A stretch of DNA of 64,000 nucleotides from Streptomyces sp. NBC_01439 (GTDB taxonomy: Bacteria; Actinomycetota; Actinomycetes; Streptomycetales; Streptomycetaceae). A program made the position numbers and the translations under genes. Below the pieces are notes generated by a model, which searched no databases, was not told where the DNA came from, and worked only from the letters and a program-made list of their open reading frames with translations. The stretch covers positions 2,170,001 to 2,234,000 of the forward strand of contig NZ_CP109487.1 of the NCBI RefSeq assembly GCF_036227605.1. The letters run 5' to 3'. Position 1 is the stretch's first letter; each line of letters starts with the position of its first letter. Shown in pieces: positions 25,182-34,554 of this stretch.

Positions 25182-27988
25182 CCGGACGTTTTGGTCGCCA
25201 GCCGACCGGGTGGGGCTCGCGCCTGTTCGCGCGGCTGTCCCGGTGGGCACACAGCGTCGCCGGTCAGGTCTTCGCCCTCCAGGCGATGATCGTCCTCCTG
25301 CTGATCGCCGCTGCGGCCGCGGCCCTGGTGTTCCAGGCCCGGTACGACAGCGAACGCGACGCCCGCCACCGCGCGCTCACGGCGGCCGAGTCCTTCGCGC
25401 ACTCCCCCGGTATCGCGGCGGCACTGCTCTCGACGGATCCGACTGCCCTGCTCCAACCGCTGGCCGAGGCCGCCCGCCGGGGCTCGGGCGTCGACTTCAT
25501 CGCCGTCATGAACACCGCCGGGATCCGCTACACCGACTCGCGCCCCGAGCTGATCGGCAAGCGGGCCACCGGTGACCTCAGCCGCGCCCTCGCCGGACGT
25601 GCCTTCACGGAGACCTTCCGGGGCGAGCCGAGCGATGCCGTCCGGGCCGTCGTCCCGATCCGCAATGCCGACGGCGTCGTCATCGGCCTGGTCGGCACCG
25701 GCATAGACGTCGAGAACGTCTCCCAGGTCGTCGAGGGCCAGCTCCCGCTCCTGCTCGGGGCGGCCGCGGGAGCCCTGCTGCTCGGCACCGGTGGCGCCGC
25801 CCTGGTCAGCCGCCGGCTGCGGCGCCAGACCCGCGGCCTGGGCGCCGCCGAGATGAGCCGGATCAACGAGCACCACGAAGCCGTCCTGCACGCCGTCCGC
25901 GAGGGCGTGGTCATCATCGACGCCGACCAGCGGCTCGTCCTGGCCAACGACGAGGCCCGCCGGCTGCTCGACCTGCCGCCCGCCCCCGAGAACCGGCACG
26001 TCACCGAGCTCGGCCTCGACCCGCGCACCGCCGAACTGCTCGCCTCCGGCCAGGTGGTGACGGACCACGTGCACCTGGCGGGCGACCGGCTGCTCGCCGT
26101 CAACGTACGGCCCACCGCGCAGTACAAGGGCATGTCCACCGGCAGCGTCGTGACCCTGCGCGACTCCACCGAGCTCGCCGCGCTCTCCGGCCGGGCCGCG
26201 GTCGCCCGTGGTCGGCTCCAGCTGCTCTACGACGCCGGCGTGCGGATCGGCACCACCCTGGACGTGGTGCGGACCGCCGAGGAGCTGTCGGAGGTCGCCG
26301 TCCCCCGGTTCGCGGACTTCGTCACGGTGGAACTGCTGGAGCCGGTGCTGCACGGTGACGAACCCTCCTTGGTCACCGGCATCTACACGGAGATGCGCCG
26401 GGCCGCCATCACCGGCGTGCGGGCCGACTCGCCCCTCCAGCCGGTCGGCGACATCATCCGGTTCGTCTTTCCGACGGCCCCGATGGCGGCGGCCCTGGAC
26501 GCCGGGCACGCGGTGCTCGCGGCCGATCTGAACGCGGCCATGGGCTGGCGGGCCCAGGACTCCCAGGGCACCCGGGTGGCGCTCGACTACGGGCTGCACT
26601 CGCTGATCTGCGTACCGCTCCAGGCCCGGGGCGTGGTCCTGGGCATGGCCAACTTCTGGCGGGCCGCCGACACCCCGGACGCCTTCGACGAGGAGGACCG
26701 GTCCTTCGCGGCGGAGCTGGGTGCGCGCGCCGCCGTCTCCATCGACAACGCCCGCCGCTTCACCCGCGAGCACGCGATGGCCGTGACGCTCCAGCGCAGC
26801 CTCCTGCCCCGGGTGCTGCCCGCCCAGAACGCCGTGCACGTCGCCTCCCGCTACCTGCCCGCGAAGGCGGGGGTCGGCGGGGACTGGTTCGACGTGATCC
26901 CGCTGCCGGGCGGCCGGGTGGCGCTGGTCGTCGGCGATGTCGTCGGCCACGGGGTGCACGCCGCGGCCACCATGGGCCGGCTGCGGACCGCGGTGCACAA
27001 CTTCTCCACCCTGGACCTGCCCCCCGACGAGCTGCTCGGACACCTGGACGAGCTGATCAACCGGATCGACCAGAACGAAACCGGGCGGGGGCTCGCGGGC
27101 GGGGGCGCGGAGGAGAGCCCCGAGGACTCCCCGGACCGGGCCGCCGAGCCGGCCGGGGTCACCGGTGCCACCTGTCTCTACACGGTCTACGATCCGGTCT
27201 CCGGGCGGTGTCTGATGGCCAGCGCCGGCCATCCCGGGCCGGCGCTGATCCGCCCCGGTGGGGCGGTCGAGTTCCCCGAGCTGCCGGCCGGGCTGCCCCT
27301 GGGCGTCGGCGGCATGCCGTTCGAGGCCTCCGAGTTCACGCTCCCCGAGGGGAGCCGGCTGGTGCTGTTCACCGACGGTCTGGTGGAGGACCGCGACCGG
27401 GACTTCGACACCGGACTGCGGCTGCTGCGCGAGGCGCTGGCACGGCCCGACCGCAGCCCCGACCAGGCCTGCTCGGACGTGCTCGCCACGATGCTGTTCC
27501 CGGTACCGAGCGACGACATCGTCCTGCTGGTCGCCGACACCCGGCGGTTGGAGGCCGACCGGATCGCCGAGTGGGAGGTGCCGGGCGAGGCCTCGGCCGT
27601 CTCGCGCGTGCGCAACGCGGGTGCGGCGCAGCTCGCCGCCTGGGGGCTGGACGAGCTCTCCTTCCCCGCCGAGCTGATCCTCAGCGAGCTGATCACCAAC
27701 GCCATCCGGCACGGCAGCGCGCCCGTACGGGTGCGGCTGCTGCGCGACCGCGCCCTCGTCTGCGAGGTCTCCGACGGCAGCAGCACCTCACCGCACCTGC
27801 GGTACGCCACGACCACGGACGAGGGTGGGCGCGGACTGTTCCTCGTCGCCCAGTACGCCGCCCGGTGGGGCACCCGTTACACCGAGCGCGGCAAGGTCAT
27901 CTGGGCCGAGCTGCCGCTGACCGGGGGCCCGGAGCCCCTGGTGCCGGACCCGCTGGACCTGGACGCGCTGGAGGACCTGGCCTGGTGA
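25178..27988 (+). CDS. SpoIIE-type PP2C phosphatase with sensor, PAS, GAF and anti-sigma-like kinase domains
   Basis: A 936-residue membrane signalling protein. TM1 (about 31-53), an extracytoplasmic sensor (54-188) and TM2 (190-211) are followed by PAS (231-335), GAF (346-531) and a SpoIIE/PP2C phosphatase domain (550-785). Metal-binding acids appear in VGGDWFDVIPL, VVGDVVGHG and FTDGLVEDRD. A HATPase_c domain of RsbW/anti-sigma type comes last (805-925; ELITNAIRHG, DEGGRGLFLVAQ). Such proteins dephosphorylate anti-anti-sigma factors, and the attached kinase-like domain may do the reverse. A Gly/Glu/Pro-rich insertion (about 630-660) interrupts the phosphatase domain. ATG 25178 overlaps the upstream stop. 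No anti-sigma antagonist is encoded nearby. Confidence 0.93.
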   Translation: MTGRFGRQPTGWGSRLFARLSRWAHSVAGQVFALQAMIVLLLIAAAAAALVFQARYDSERDARHRALTAAESFAHSPGIAAALLSTDPTALLQPLAEAARRGSGVDFIAVMNTAGIRYTDSRPELIGKRATGDLSRALAGRAFTETFRGEPSDAVRAVVPIRNADGVVIGLVGTGIDVENVSQVVEGQLPLLLGAAAGALLLGTGGAALVSRRLRRQTRGLGAAEMSRINEHHEAVLHAVREGVVIIDADQRLVLANDEARRLLDLPPAPENRHVTELGLDPRTAELLASGQVVTDHVHLAGDRLLAVNVRPTAQYKGMSTGSVVTLRDSTELAALSGRAAVARGRLQLLYDAGVRIGTTLDVVRTAEELSEVAVPRFADFVTVELLEPVLHGDEPSLVTGIYTEMRRAAITGVRADSPLQPVGDIIRFVFPTAPMAAALDAGHAVLAADLNAAMGWRAQDSQGTRVALDYGLHSLICVPLQARGVVLGMANFWRAADTPDAFDEEDRSFAAELGARAAVSIDNARRFTREHAMAVTLQRSLLPRVLPAQNAVHVASRYLPAKAGVGGDWFDVIPLPGGRVALVVGDVVGHGVHAAATMGRLRTAVHNFSTLDLPPDELLGHLDELINRIDQNETGRGLAGGGAEESPEDSPDRAAEPAGVTGATCLYTVYDPVSGRCLMASAGHPGPALIRPGGAVEFPELPAGLPLGVGGMPFEASEFTLPEGSRLVLFTDGLVEDRDRDFDTGLRLLREALARPDRSPDQACSDVLATMLFPVPSDDIVLLVADTRRLEADRIAEWEVPGEASAVSRVRNAGAAQLAAWGLDELSFPAELILSELITNAIRHGSAPVRVRLLRDRALVCEVSDGSSTSPHLRYATTTDEGGRGLFLVAQYAARWGTRYTERGKVIWAELPLTGGPEPLVPDPLDLDALEDLAW

Positions 27989-28057
27989 CCTGCGGTCCGG
28001 GGTGCGGACGCGGCTCGACCGGGGCCAGGGGCCGGGACCCGGGGCCGGGGCCGGGGG

Positions 28058-30124
28058 TCACACCGCCCGGGTGCGGGCCAGCAGCACGGCGACGTCGTCC
28101 TGCTGGGCGCTGGGCAGCAGCCGCCGCAGGATCCCGTCGCACAGCTCGTCCAGGGGCTGCTCCACCCGGTGCAGGGCCCCCGCCAGCTGGGCCATGCCCT
28201 GGTCGAGGTCCCGGTCCCGGGCCTCGATGAGGCCGTCGGTGTAGAGCACGAGCAGGCTCCCCGGCGGCAGCCGTACCTCCTCGGTGCGGAAGTCCTGCCC
28301 GCCCGTGCCCAGCGGGGTCCCGGGCGGGCCGTCGAGGAAGGTGATGGCTCCGCCCGGGGTGACCACGGCGGGCGGCGGGTGGCCGGCCCGGGCGATCACG
28401 CAGGTGCCGGAGGCCGCGTCGTGGACGGCGTACACGCAGGTGGCCATCTCGTCCTCGCCCAGGTCGGCCACGACGGCGTCGAGCGAGCGGAGCAGCCGCG
28501 CCGGGGGCACGTCGTGGCGCGCGAGGGTCCGTACCGCCGTGCGCAGCTGCCCCATGACGGCGGCGGCGTGGACGCCGTGGCCCATGACGTCCCCGATGAC
28601 CAGCCCGGTCCGGTCGCCGGGCAGCGGGATGACGTCGTACCAGTCCCCGCCGACGTCGTGATCGCTGGCGGGCAGGTAGCGCCCGGTGAGTTCGAGGCCC
28701 GGGACCTCGGGCAGCGCGCTGTTGGTGAGGCTGCGCTGGAGGGTCAGGGCCGCCTGGCGCTGGAGGGTGTACATCCGGGCGTTGTCGATGTTGAGGGCCG
28801 CGCGGGCGACCAGCTCGTCGACGAGGACGCAGTCCTGCTCGTCGAAGGGTTCCCGCTCGCGCGTGCGGGTCACGGCGACGGCGCCGAGCACGGTGCCGCG
28901 GGCGACGAGCGGGACCAGTCGGGCCGAGCCCAGGGTGGCGAGGTAGGTGCGCAGTGCCTCGGCGCGCGGGGAGGTGATCAGCGCCGGGATGTCGGCGAGG
29001 TAGAGGTTCATGGGCCGCCCCTCGGCGATGACCTGCTCGTAGGTGGTGCCCATGGGGATCTGGAAGGTCTGGCCGGGGGCGAGTTTCGCGGTGGGGGCGG
29101 TCGGGTCGGGGAAGTGGGCGGCCAGGCGGCGCAGGACGCCGCGCGTGGAGGCCGCGGGGACGGGGCCCTCGTCGGGGAGCAGGACCGCTTCGAGCAGCTG
29201 TACGTCGGCCGAGTCCGCGAGCTGCGGCACCAGCACGTCCACGATCTCCCGGGCGGTCTGGTGGAGGTCCAAGGTGGTGCCGATGCGGGTGCCCGCTTCG
29301 GCGAGCAGGGCGAACCGGTGCCGGGCCCGTTCGGCGTCGGCCTGGGCCTGCTGGCCCTCGGTGATGTCGATGAGCGAGGCGATCACGCCGAGGGCGCGGC
29401 CGGAGCCGTCCAGCAGCGGGGCGTACGAGCAGGACCAGGTTCGGTCGTTCTCCGGGTCGGCGGGGGTCCGCCCGGTGCGGCGGACGTCGACCACGGCGGT
29501 GCCCCGGTCCAGGACCTGTCGCATGGTGGCTTCCAGCGCGTCGGCGTTGACCCCGGGCACGACCTCGGTGAGCCGCTTGCCGAGGTGCTCGGCGGCGGAG
29601 ACGCCGTTCATCCGGGCCAGGGCGTCGTTGACGCGGAGGAACCGCAGGTCGGTGCCGAGGGTGGCGAGGCCGATGGGCGACTGGGTGAACAGGCTCTGGA
29701 GGGCGGCGAGGGAGTCCCGCATGTGGAGCACCTCGGAGGTCTCCACGGCAATGAGCATGGCCCCGGTCCTGCCCTGCGGGTCGGCGGCGGGGACGATCCA
29801 CATCTCCATCGGTACGCGGTGGCCGTCGCGGTGGCGCACGGGCAGGGTGCCGACGACGGTCTCGCCGGACTGGACGCGGCGGGTCAGCTGGTCGGCGAGC
29901 TCGTGGTTGGCCTCGGGGACGAGCACGGCGCTGCCGGGGAGGCCGATGATGTCCTCGGGGCGGTGTCCGAGGAGGTCCTGGGCGGCCAGCGACCACTCCA
30001 CGATGCGCCCGTCGGCGTCCTCCCGCCACAGCGCGATCGGTAGCAGCTCGCTGAGTACGCCCGCGTACCCGACAGCCGCGGGCGGCGGGTTCGGCACCTC
30101 GCTCGTCGCCTGGTAAGTGTCCAA
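28058..30124 (-). CDS. SpoIIE-type PP2C phosphatase with two PAS and one GAF domain
   Basis: A 688-residue soluble phosphatase: PAS-A (about 20-130), PAS-B (140-255), GAF (275-440) and SpoIIE/PP2C (470-685) with VGGDWYDVIPL, VIGDVMGHG and LYTDGLIEARD supplying metal ligands. No membrane segment and no HATPase domain. PAS-A resembles redox/ligand-sensing PAS folds (GRIVEWSLAAQDLLGHRPED). TTG 30124 is the start, preceded by GGTGAGGT. It converges on the other SpoIIE gene with 69 bp between the stops. The two share GAF-SpoIIE architecture and could act on overlapping targets. Confidence 0.93.
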   Translation of the reverse strand: MDTYQATSEVPNPPPAAVGYAGVLSELLPIALWREDADGRIVEWSLAAQDLLGHRPEDIIGLPGSAVLVPEANHELADQLTRRVQSGETVVGTLPVRHRDGHRVPMEMWIVPAADPQGRTGAMLIAVETSEVLHMRDSLAALQSLFTQSPIGLATLGTDLRFLRVNDALARMNGVSAAEHLGKRLTEVVPGVNADALEATMRQVLDRGTAVVDVRRTGRTPADPENDRTWSCSYAPLLDGSGRALGVIASLIDITEGQQAQADAERARHRFALLAEAGTRIGTTLDLHQTAREIVDVLVPQLADSADVQLLEAVLLPDEGPVPAASTRGVLRRLAAHFPDPTAPTAKLAPGQTFQIPMGTTYEQVIAEGRPMNLYLADIPALITSPRAEALRTYLATLGSARLVPLVARGTVLGAVAVTRTREREPFDEQDCVLVDELVARAALNIDNARMYTLQRQAALTLQRSLTNSALPEVPGLELTGRYLPASDHDVGGDWYDVIPLPGDRTGLVIGDVMGHGVHAAAVMGQLRTAVRTLARHDVPPARLLRSLDAVVADLGEDEMATCVYAVHDAASGTCVIARAGHPPPAVVTPGGAITFLDGPPGTPLGTGGQDFRTEEVRLPPGSLLVLYTDGLIEARDRDLDQGMAQLAGALHRVEQPLDELCDGILRRLLPSAQQDDVAVLLARTRAV

Positions 30125-30261
30125 CGCACCGACCTCACCCCGGGGGGCCTGATTCCTACCGATTCACCCTATCCGAGGCGTGGGCGCGGGGCTCTGTGTC
30201 GGCCGGTCCCGACCGGGTCGCGGGCTCCCCGGACCGCCCTTGCGCGCAGCGCCCTCCTTCC

Positions 30262-31365
30262 TCATACGACCACCACCTCGACGCAGGCCACGGGGTTGCA
30301 GCCGTAGCCGCGGGCGTTCCACGGGGGCCGCGGCGGCTGTGTGTCGCCGCGGGCGTCGGTGGCGCGGGAGACCAATCGGTACGGTCCGGGCCGCTGCGGC
30401 GTCCACCGGTACGACCAGCTGCTCCAGCCGTAGGGGCCGGCGGGCGCTTCGAGGAGGGCCGCGTGCCAGCCGCGCTCGCGGTGGCGGTCGTCGTCCTCGT
30501 ATTCGGCGCGGACCTCGACGCTCCGCAGCGGCACCCCGCCGCCCGACCAGGCGCGGCCGCGGACGAGGGTCTCGTGATCCCGGCACACGGCCGTGTCCGG
30601 TTCGGGTTCGGTGATGAGCGACTTGACCCGCACGCCGGCCACCGGGCCCTCGGGGGTGCCGCGGGAGGCCTCGTAGAGGTACTCCTCGCTCTGGAAGACC
30701 CCGGTGAACGGGCGGGTCACGGCCCGGGCCCCGACCAGCCACTTCACATCGGCGACCGCGTAGCGGCCGGGGACCAGCAGGCGGACCGGCGCCCCGTGCT
30801 CGGGGGCGAGCGGCTCCCCGTTCATGCAGGTGACGAGGAGGGTATCCGGGTGGAGGGCCACGGCGAGCGGGAGACTGCGCTCGAAGGCCGCCCGGCGGCC
30901 GCGCACCGGGCCGGAGTCGGCTCCGGTGAAGACGACCTCCGCGGCCGAGGGTCCGATCAGGGCCCGTTCGGCGAGGAGCCGGAAGGGCACTCCGGCGAAG
31001 TGCGCGCAGCCCACCGCCCGTTGGCCCCACTGCAGGCCGGGCGGGCTGGGTGTCATCAGGCTGCGTCCGTTGCCCGCGCACTCCACGACCACGTCGAGTT
31101 CCCGGTGGTCCATCGCGAGCAGCTCTTCGTAGCCGAGGACGAAGGGGGCGGCCGCGGCGCCGGCGACCCGCAGTCGCCAGCGGCCCGGTGGGATCCGCGG
31201 GATGCCGAAGTGGTCGCGTACGAAGAAGGCTCCGACGGGGGTGACCGGCTCGGCCAGCGCGGCCGAGGGGGTCTGCGCGTTGTACGGGTCTGCGGTAACC
31301 GTTTCGGGCGCCCAGACCGTGGCGCCGGGCCCTCGGGCCGCTCCTGAAACCGGCCATGTGGTCAT
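30262..31365 (-). CDS. Molybdopterin-dependent sulfite-oxidase-like oxidoreductase
   Basis: A 367-residue protein of the sulfite oxidase family: Mo-pterin domain (about 40-240) with the molybdenum-ligating Cys96 in VVVECAGNGRS, and a C-terminal Mo-co dimerisation Ig-like domain (about 255-365, GVPLRSVEVRAEYEDD, SYRWTPQRPGPYRLVSRATD). There is no heme domain and no signal peptide, so it resembles cytoplasmic sulfite-oxidase homologues of uncertain substrate. ATG 31365 is preceded by GGAAGG. No dedicated cytochrome or Mo-cofactor gene lies nearby. Confidence 0.92.
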   Translation of the reverse strand: MTTWPVSGAARGPGATVWAPETVTADPYNAQTPSAALAEPVTPVGAFFVRDHFGIPRIPPGRWRLRVAGAAAAPFVLGYEELLAMDHRELDVVVECAGNGRSLMTPSPPGLQWGQRAVGCAHFAGVPFRLLAERALIGPSAAEVVFTGADSGPVRGRRAAFERSLPLAVALHPDTLLVTCMNGEPLAPEHGAPVRLLVPGRYAVADVKWLVGARAVTRPFTGVFQSEEYLYEASRGTPEGPVAGVRVKSLITEPEPDTAVCRDHETLVRGRAWSGGGVPLRSVEVRAEYEDDDRHRERGWHAALLEAPAGPYGWSSWSYRWTPQRPGPYRLVSRATDARGDTQPPRPPWNARGYGCNPVACVEVVVV

Positions 31366-31676
31366 GGCAGCACCTTCCGTCGGGCTCGTACCGAGCGCGA
31401 CGCGGATTTCTTTACAGACTACGTCCTGGCAAAGCCTTGACTGGGTGCGAATTGGGAGGAAACTCATCAATACACCGGATAACCGGAAAGAGCCGCACCT
31501 CCCTCTGGAGACGTCCTCAGGCCCGCGTGACCCTTGTCCAGGCTCTGGCCAGGCCCCCGGCAGCACTCGTCGACCAGGGGAGCCATCGGCGACGGCGGAT
31601 GGCTCATGGAAACGACGGACTGCCGGGGACTGTCATGTCCTCGTGCGGCCGGGCTGCCCCACGGCTCCCCGGCCCC
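31366..31676. other. Intergenic region, nothing recognised
   Basis: This gap lies upstream of the sulfite-oxidase-like gene and downstream of the aminotransferase, both on the minus strand. It is AT-richer at about 31405-31490, where the promoter of the oxidase gene probably sits. No gene, RNA or clear hairpin was found. Confidence 0.5.
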
Positions 31677-32933
31677 CTACGCCTGAACGACGGCGGCCGG
31701 TCCGGACTGCTGCTGGCGAGGGAGCGTCGGGAGCGTGCGGGGCGCGTCGGTGGCGCCGAGGACGCCCGCGATGCCCCGGGCGAGGCAGGGGATCCGGTGC
31801 GCCGGGATACCCGCGATGTTGATCCGCCCCGAGGTCGTGCCGTAGACGGCGTACTGCCTGCGCAGGCGCAGCATCTGCTGCGCGGACAGCGGCAGCATCG
31901 AGAACATGCCCTTCTGACGGGCGAGCGAGCGCGCCTGGTCCGCGCAGCCGAGCGCGCTCAGGTGGGCGATCAGATCCGCCCGGTTGTCCATGATCCGGCC
32001 GCGCATGACCTCCAGCTCCGCCCGCCAGGCGGCCCGCAGCCCCTCGTCCTCGAGGATCGTGGTCACGACGGCAGCGCCGTGCTCGGGCGGCATCGAGTAG
32101 AGCGTCCGGGCGGCGTTCTGCAGGGCGGTCTCGGCGTGCCGGACCGCCTGGCCCGAGGCGCCGAGCACGATGGCGCAGCCGACGCGGTCGCTGTAGAGGC
32201 CGAAGTTCTTCGAGCAGCTGACCGCGATCAGCATTTCCGGCACCCGCGCCGCCAGCATCCGCGTGGGCAGCAGGTCGGCCTCCAGGCCGTCGCCGAGCCC
32301 GTGGTAGGCGAGGTCGACGAAGGGCACCCAGCCGCGGCGGGCGGCCGAGTCGGCGAGCGCCTCCCAGTCGTCCAGCAGCGGGTCGACGCCCGTGGGGTTG
32401 TGGGCGCAGCCCTGGAGCAGGACCACGTCGTCCCGCTGTGCGTCCTGCAGTTCCCGCAGCACACCGGCCGTGTCGAAGCGGCCCTCGGCGTCGCGCCAGC
32501 CGAACGGGCGCACGCGCAGCCCGGCGGCCTCCAGGATGGGCCGGTGGTTGACGTAGGCCGGATCGCTGATCCACACCGTGGTGCCGGGCCGGGTCCGGCA
32601 GATCAGGTCGGCCAGCAGCCGCAGCGCGCCCGAGCCCGCGACGGTCTGGACGGCCGCGGCCCGGTCGGTCGGCCCGGCCGGGCCCAGGACCAGCTCCAGC
32701 AGGGAGCGGTTGAAGGCGGCGTTGCCGGAGAGCCCGCGGTACTCCTTGGAGTCGGAGCGCTCCGCCAGGCGGATCTCGGCCTCGCGGACGGCGGCCATGA
32801 CGGGGGTGGTGCCCGTCTGGTCCCGGTAGACCCCGAGGACGAGGTTGAGGCGTTCGGGCCGCTCGTCGCTGCCGAACTCGTAGGTCAGGTCCCACAGCGG
32901 GTCGGTGGGCGGCGTGGGGAGGAGCTCAAGCAT
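31677..32933 (-). CDS. Aromatic amino acid aminotransferase (class I, TyrB/AspC type)
   Basis: A 418-residue PLP-dependent transaminase of the AspC/TyrB subgroup: LNLVLGVYRDQTGTTPVM at the N-terminus, QTVAGSGALRLLADL, CAHNPTGVD (Asn/Pro of the cofactor pocket) and PLP-Lys in VSCSKNFGLYSDRVG (about residue 246). GRINIAGI near the C-terminus contains the conserved Arg that binds the substrate carboxylate. It interconverts aromatic or dicarboxylic amino acids and keto acids. Its start overlaps the DMT-transporter stop by 8 bp, so translation is coupled. Confidence 0.93.
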   Translation of the reverse strand: MLELLPTPPTDPLWDLTYEFGSDERPERLNLVLGVYRDQTGTTPVMAAVREAEIRLAERSDSKEYRGLSGNAAFNRSLLELVLGPAGPTDRAAAVQTVAGSGALRLLADLICRTRPGTTVWISDPAYVNHRPILEAAGLRVRPFGWRDAEGRFDTAGVLRELQDAQRDDVVLLQGCAHNPTGVDPLLDDWEALADSAARRGWVPFVDLAYHGLGDGLEADLLPTRMLAARVPEMLIAVSCSKNFGLYSDRVGCAIVLGASGQAVRHAETALQNAARTLYSMPPEHGAAVVTTILEDEGLRAAWRAELEVMRGRIMDNRADLIAHLSALGCADQARSLARQKGMFSMLPLSAQQMLRLRRQYAVYGTTSGRINIAGIPAHRIPCLARGIAGVLGATDAPRTLPTLPRQQQSGPAAVVQA

Positions 32934-33903
32934 CTGCGGGAACCTTGGGTCGAGGGCGGCGGTTGGCGAGGACGACGCCGGTGGTGATGAGGGGGACGCC
33001 GACGAGGACGGCGGGGGTCGGCGTCTCGCCGAGGAGCGGGACGGCGAGCAGGACGACGGCGACGGGGCTGAGGCTGCCGAAGACGGCGCTGCGCTCGGCG
33101 CCGAGGCGGCGGATGGCGAAGGCGTAGAGCAGGCCCGCGCACAGGCCGACCCCCAGCCCCTGCACGACGAGGAACAGCGCGATGTCGCTGCCCGCCGCGT
33201 GCGCGATGCCGGTGGGGAGCACCCCGGTCAGCGCCAGGACCCCGATCACCGCGAAGGAGGGCAGGCACAGCAGTCCGATCGACCCGATCGGGTCGAGGTC
33301 GACCTCGCGCAGCCCCACGGTGTAGAGGGCCCAGAGGCCGCTGGCCACCAGGAGCGTGCCGGCGCCGGCCAGTACGTCGGTGTCGACGGGCACGACGTAG
33401 CGCCAGACGAGGGCGACCACACCGGCCGCGATCAGGGCGAGCCCGGCGGCCTGCGTGCCCCGGGGCGCGCCGTGGCCACGGCGGATCATGATCACGGAGA
33501 CGAACAACGGGACCATGCCGGGGACGATGGATCCGACGAAGGCGGCGGACGTCAGTGCGCCGCCGTGCATCGCGGCCAGGAAGAACGGCACCCCGGCACC
33601 ACAGACGATCTTCACGGCGGGGCCCGGGCGCACCGCGGCGATGGCGCGCCGGCGCCGCCACAGGGCGGGGAACAGGACGACGAGGGGGACGCCGAAGCGG
33701 AGCAGCGCCGCGTCGGCGGGCAGCAGGGAGGAACCGCCGAGGGCCCGGGCGCTGAGCGCGAAGGCCGCCCAGATCGACACGGTGACCAGCAGGGCCAGCA
33801 CGCCCTCGGTCTGTGGGGAGAGCCCGCGCCGGCCGGGGTGTCCGGCCCGCGGGCCCGCCGCATCGGGAGGCAGGGTCGCCCGGGTGGTGTTCGTCGCGAC
33901 CAA
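32926..33903 (-). CDS. EamA/DMT-superfamily transporter
   Basis: A 325-residue membrane protein with about ten helices in two EamA repeats (residues ~28-165 and ~175-310), typical of amino acid or metabolite exporters of the drug/metabolite transporter superfamily. TTG 33903 is the start; GGAG sits 7 nt upstream and no ATG/GTG is better placed. The downstream aminotransferase overlaps it and an Lrp-type regulator is transcribed divergently. This is the classic arrangement of an Lrp-controlled amino acid exporter, so an aromatic or related amino acid is a reasonable guess as substrate. Confidence 0.9.
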   Translation of the reverse strand: MVATNTTRATLPPDAAGPRAGHPGRRGLSPQTEGVLALLVTVSIWAAFALSARALGGSSLLPADAALLRFGVPLVVLFPALWRRRRAIAAVRPGPAVKIVCGAGVPFFLAAMHGGALTSAAFVGSIVPGMVPLFVSVIMIRRGHGAPRGTQAAGLALIAAGVVALVWRYVVPVDTDVLAGAGTLLVASGLWALYTVGLREVDLDPIGSIGLLCLPSFAVIGVLALTGVLPTGIAHAAGSDIALFLVVQGLGVGLCAGLLYAFAIRRLGAERSAVFGSLSPVAVVLLAVPLLGETPTPAVLVGVPLITTGVVLANRRPRPKVPADA

Positions 33904-34037
33904 GGAATTGCTCCAGCCTCTGAGACCCGGACCGATCCGGTCCGTGCTGGGGCAACGCTAGGGCTTGGGGCGGGGCAGCCGATTGCCAGTTCTGTCTCTC
34001 GGACATACGTTTGGGGCAGAATCTGCCAAGGAGTGCT

Positions 34038-34523
34038 GTGGACGCAGTGGATCTACAGATCATCAGGGAGTTGCAGGCCGACGGGCGCCTGTCCAACCAG
34101 GACCTCGCCGACCGCGTCCGGCTGTCCCCCTCGCCCTGCCTGCGCCGGGTGAGGCGGCTGGAGGAGGCGGGCCTGATCCGCGGCTACACGGCCATGGTCG
34201 ACCAGGTCGCCTTCGGGCTCCCGGTCACCGTCTTCGTCCGGATCCGCCTGGAACGCCATACGGCGGAGGCGGTGCGGCTGTTCGAGGAGCACGTCGCGGT
34301 CATCGAGCACATCCAGGACTGCTACCTGATGGCGGGCAGTAGCGACTACCTGCTCCGGATCGTCATCGAGGACCTGGAGGCCTACGAATCCCTGGTGCGC
34401 CACCGGATCCACGCCATCCCCGGGATCGCCTCGATCGAATCGAGCTTCGCGTTCGGCAGCGTCAAGCAGTCCCGTACCTATCCGCGGCCCGCCCCGGGCG
34501 CCTCCGGGCGCTCACCGCGCTGA
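34038..34523 (+). CDS. Lrp/AsnC-family transcriptional regulator
   Basis: A 161-residue Lrp-type regulator. An N-terminal winged HTH (LQIIRELQADGRLSNQDLAD, RVRLSPSPCLRRVRRLEEAG) is followed by the RAM ligand-binding domain (about 70-150; VIEHIQDCYLMAGSSDYLLR, the usual effector loop). GTG 34038 has AAGGAG 4 nt upstream. It is divergent from the DMT transporter/aminotransferase pair across a 134-bp gap, so it very probably controls that operon in response to an amino acid. Confidence 0.93.
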   Translation: MDAVDLQIIRELQADGRLSNQDLADRVRLSPSPCLRRVRRLEEAGLIRGYTAMVDQVAFGLPVTVFVRIRLERHTAEAVRLFEEHVAVIEHIQDCYLMAGSSDYLLRIVIEDLEAYESLVRHRIHAIPGIASIESSFAFGSVKQSRTYPRPAPGASGRSPR

Positions 34524-34554
34524 CGACGGCCCGGCGGGCGGCCCGGCGGGCGGC

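Noticed and set aside
25178..30124. A complete partner-switching sigma-factor locus
   Set aside because: Two SpoIIE-type phosphatases are present but no STAS anti-anti-sigma factor or sigma factor gene lies between or beside them.
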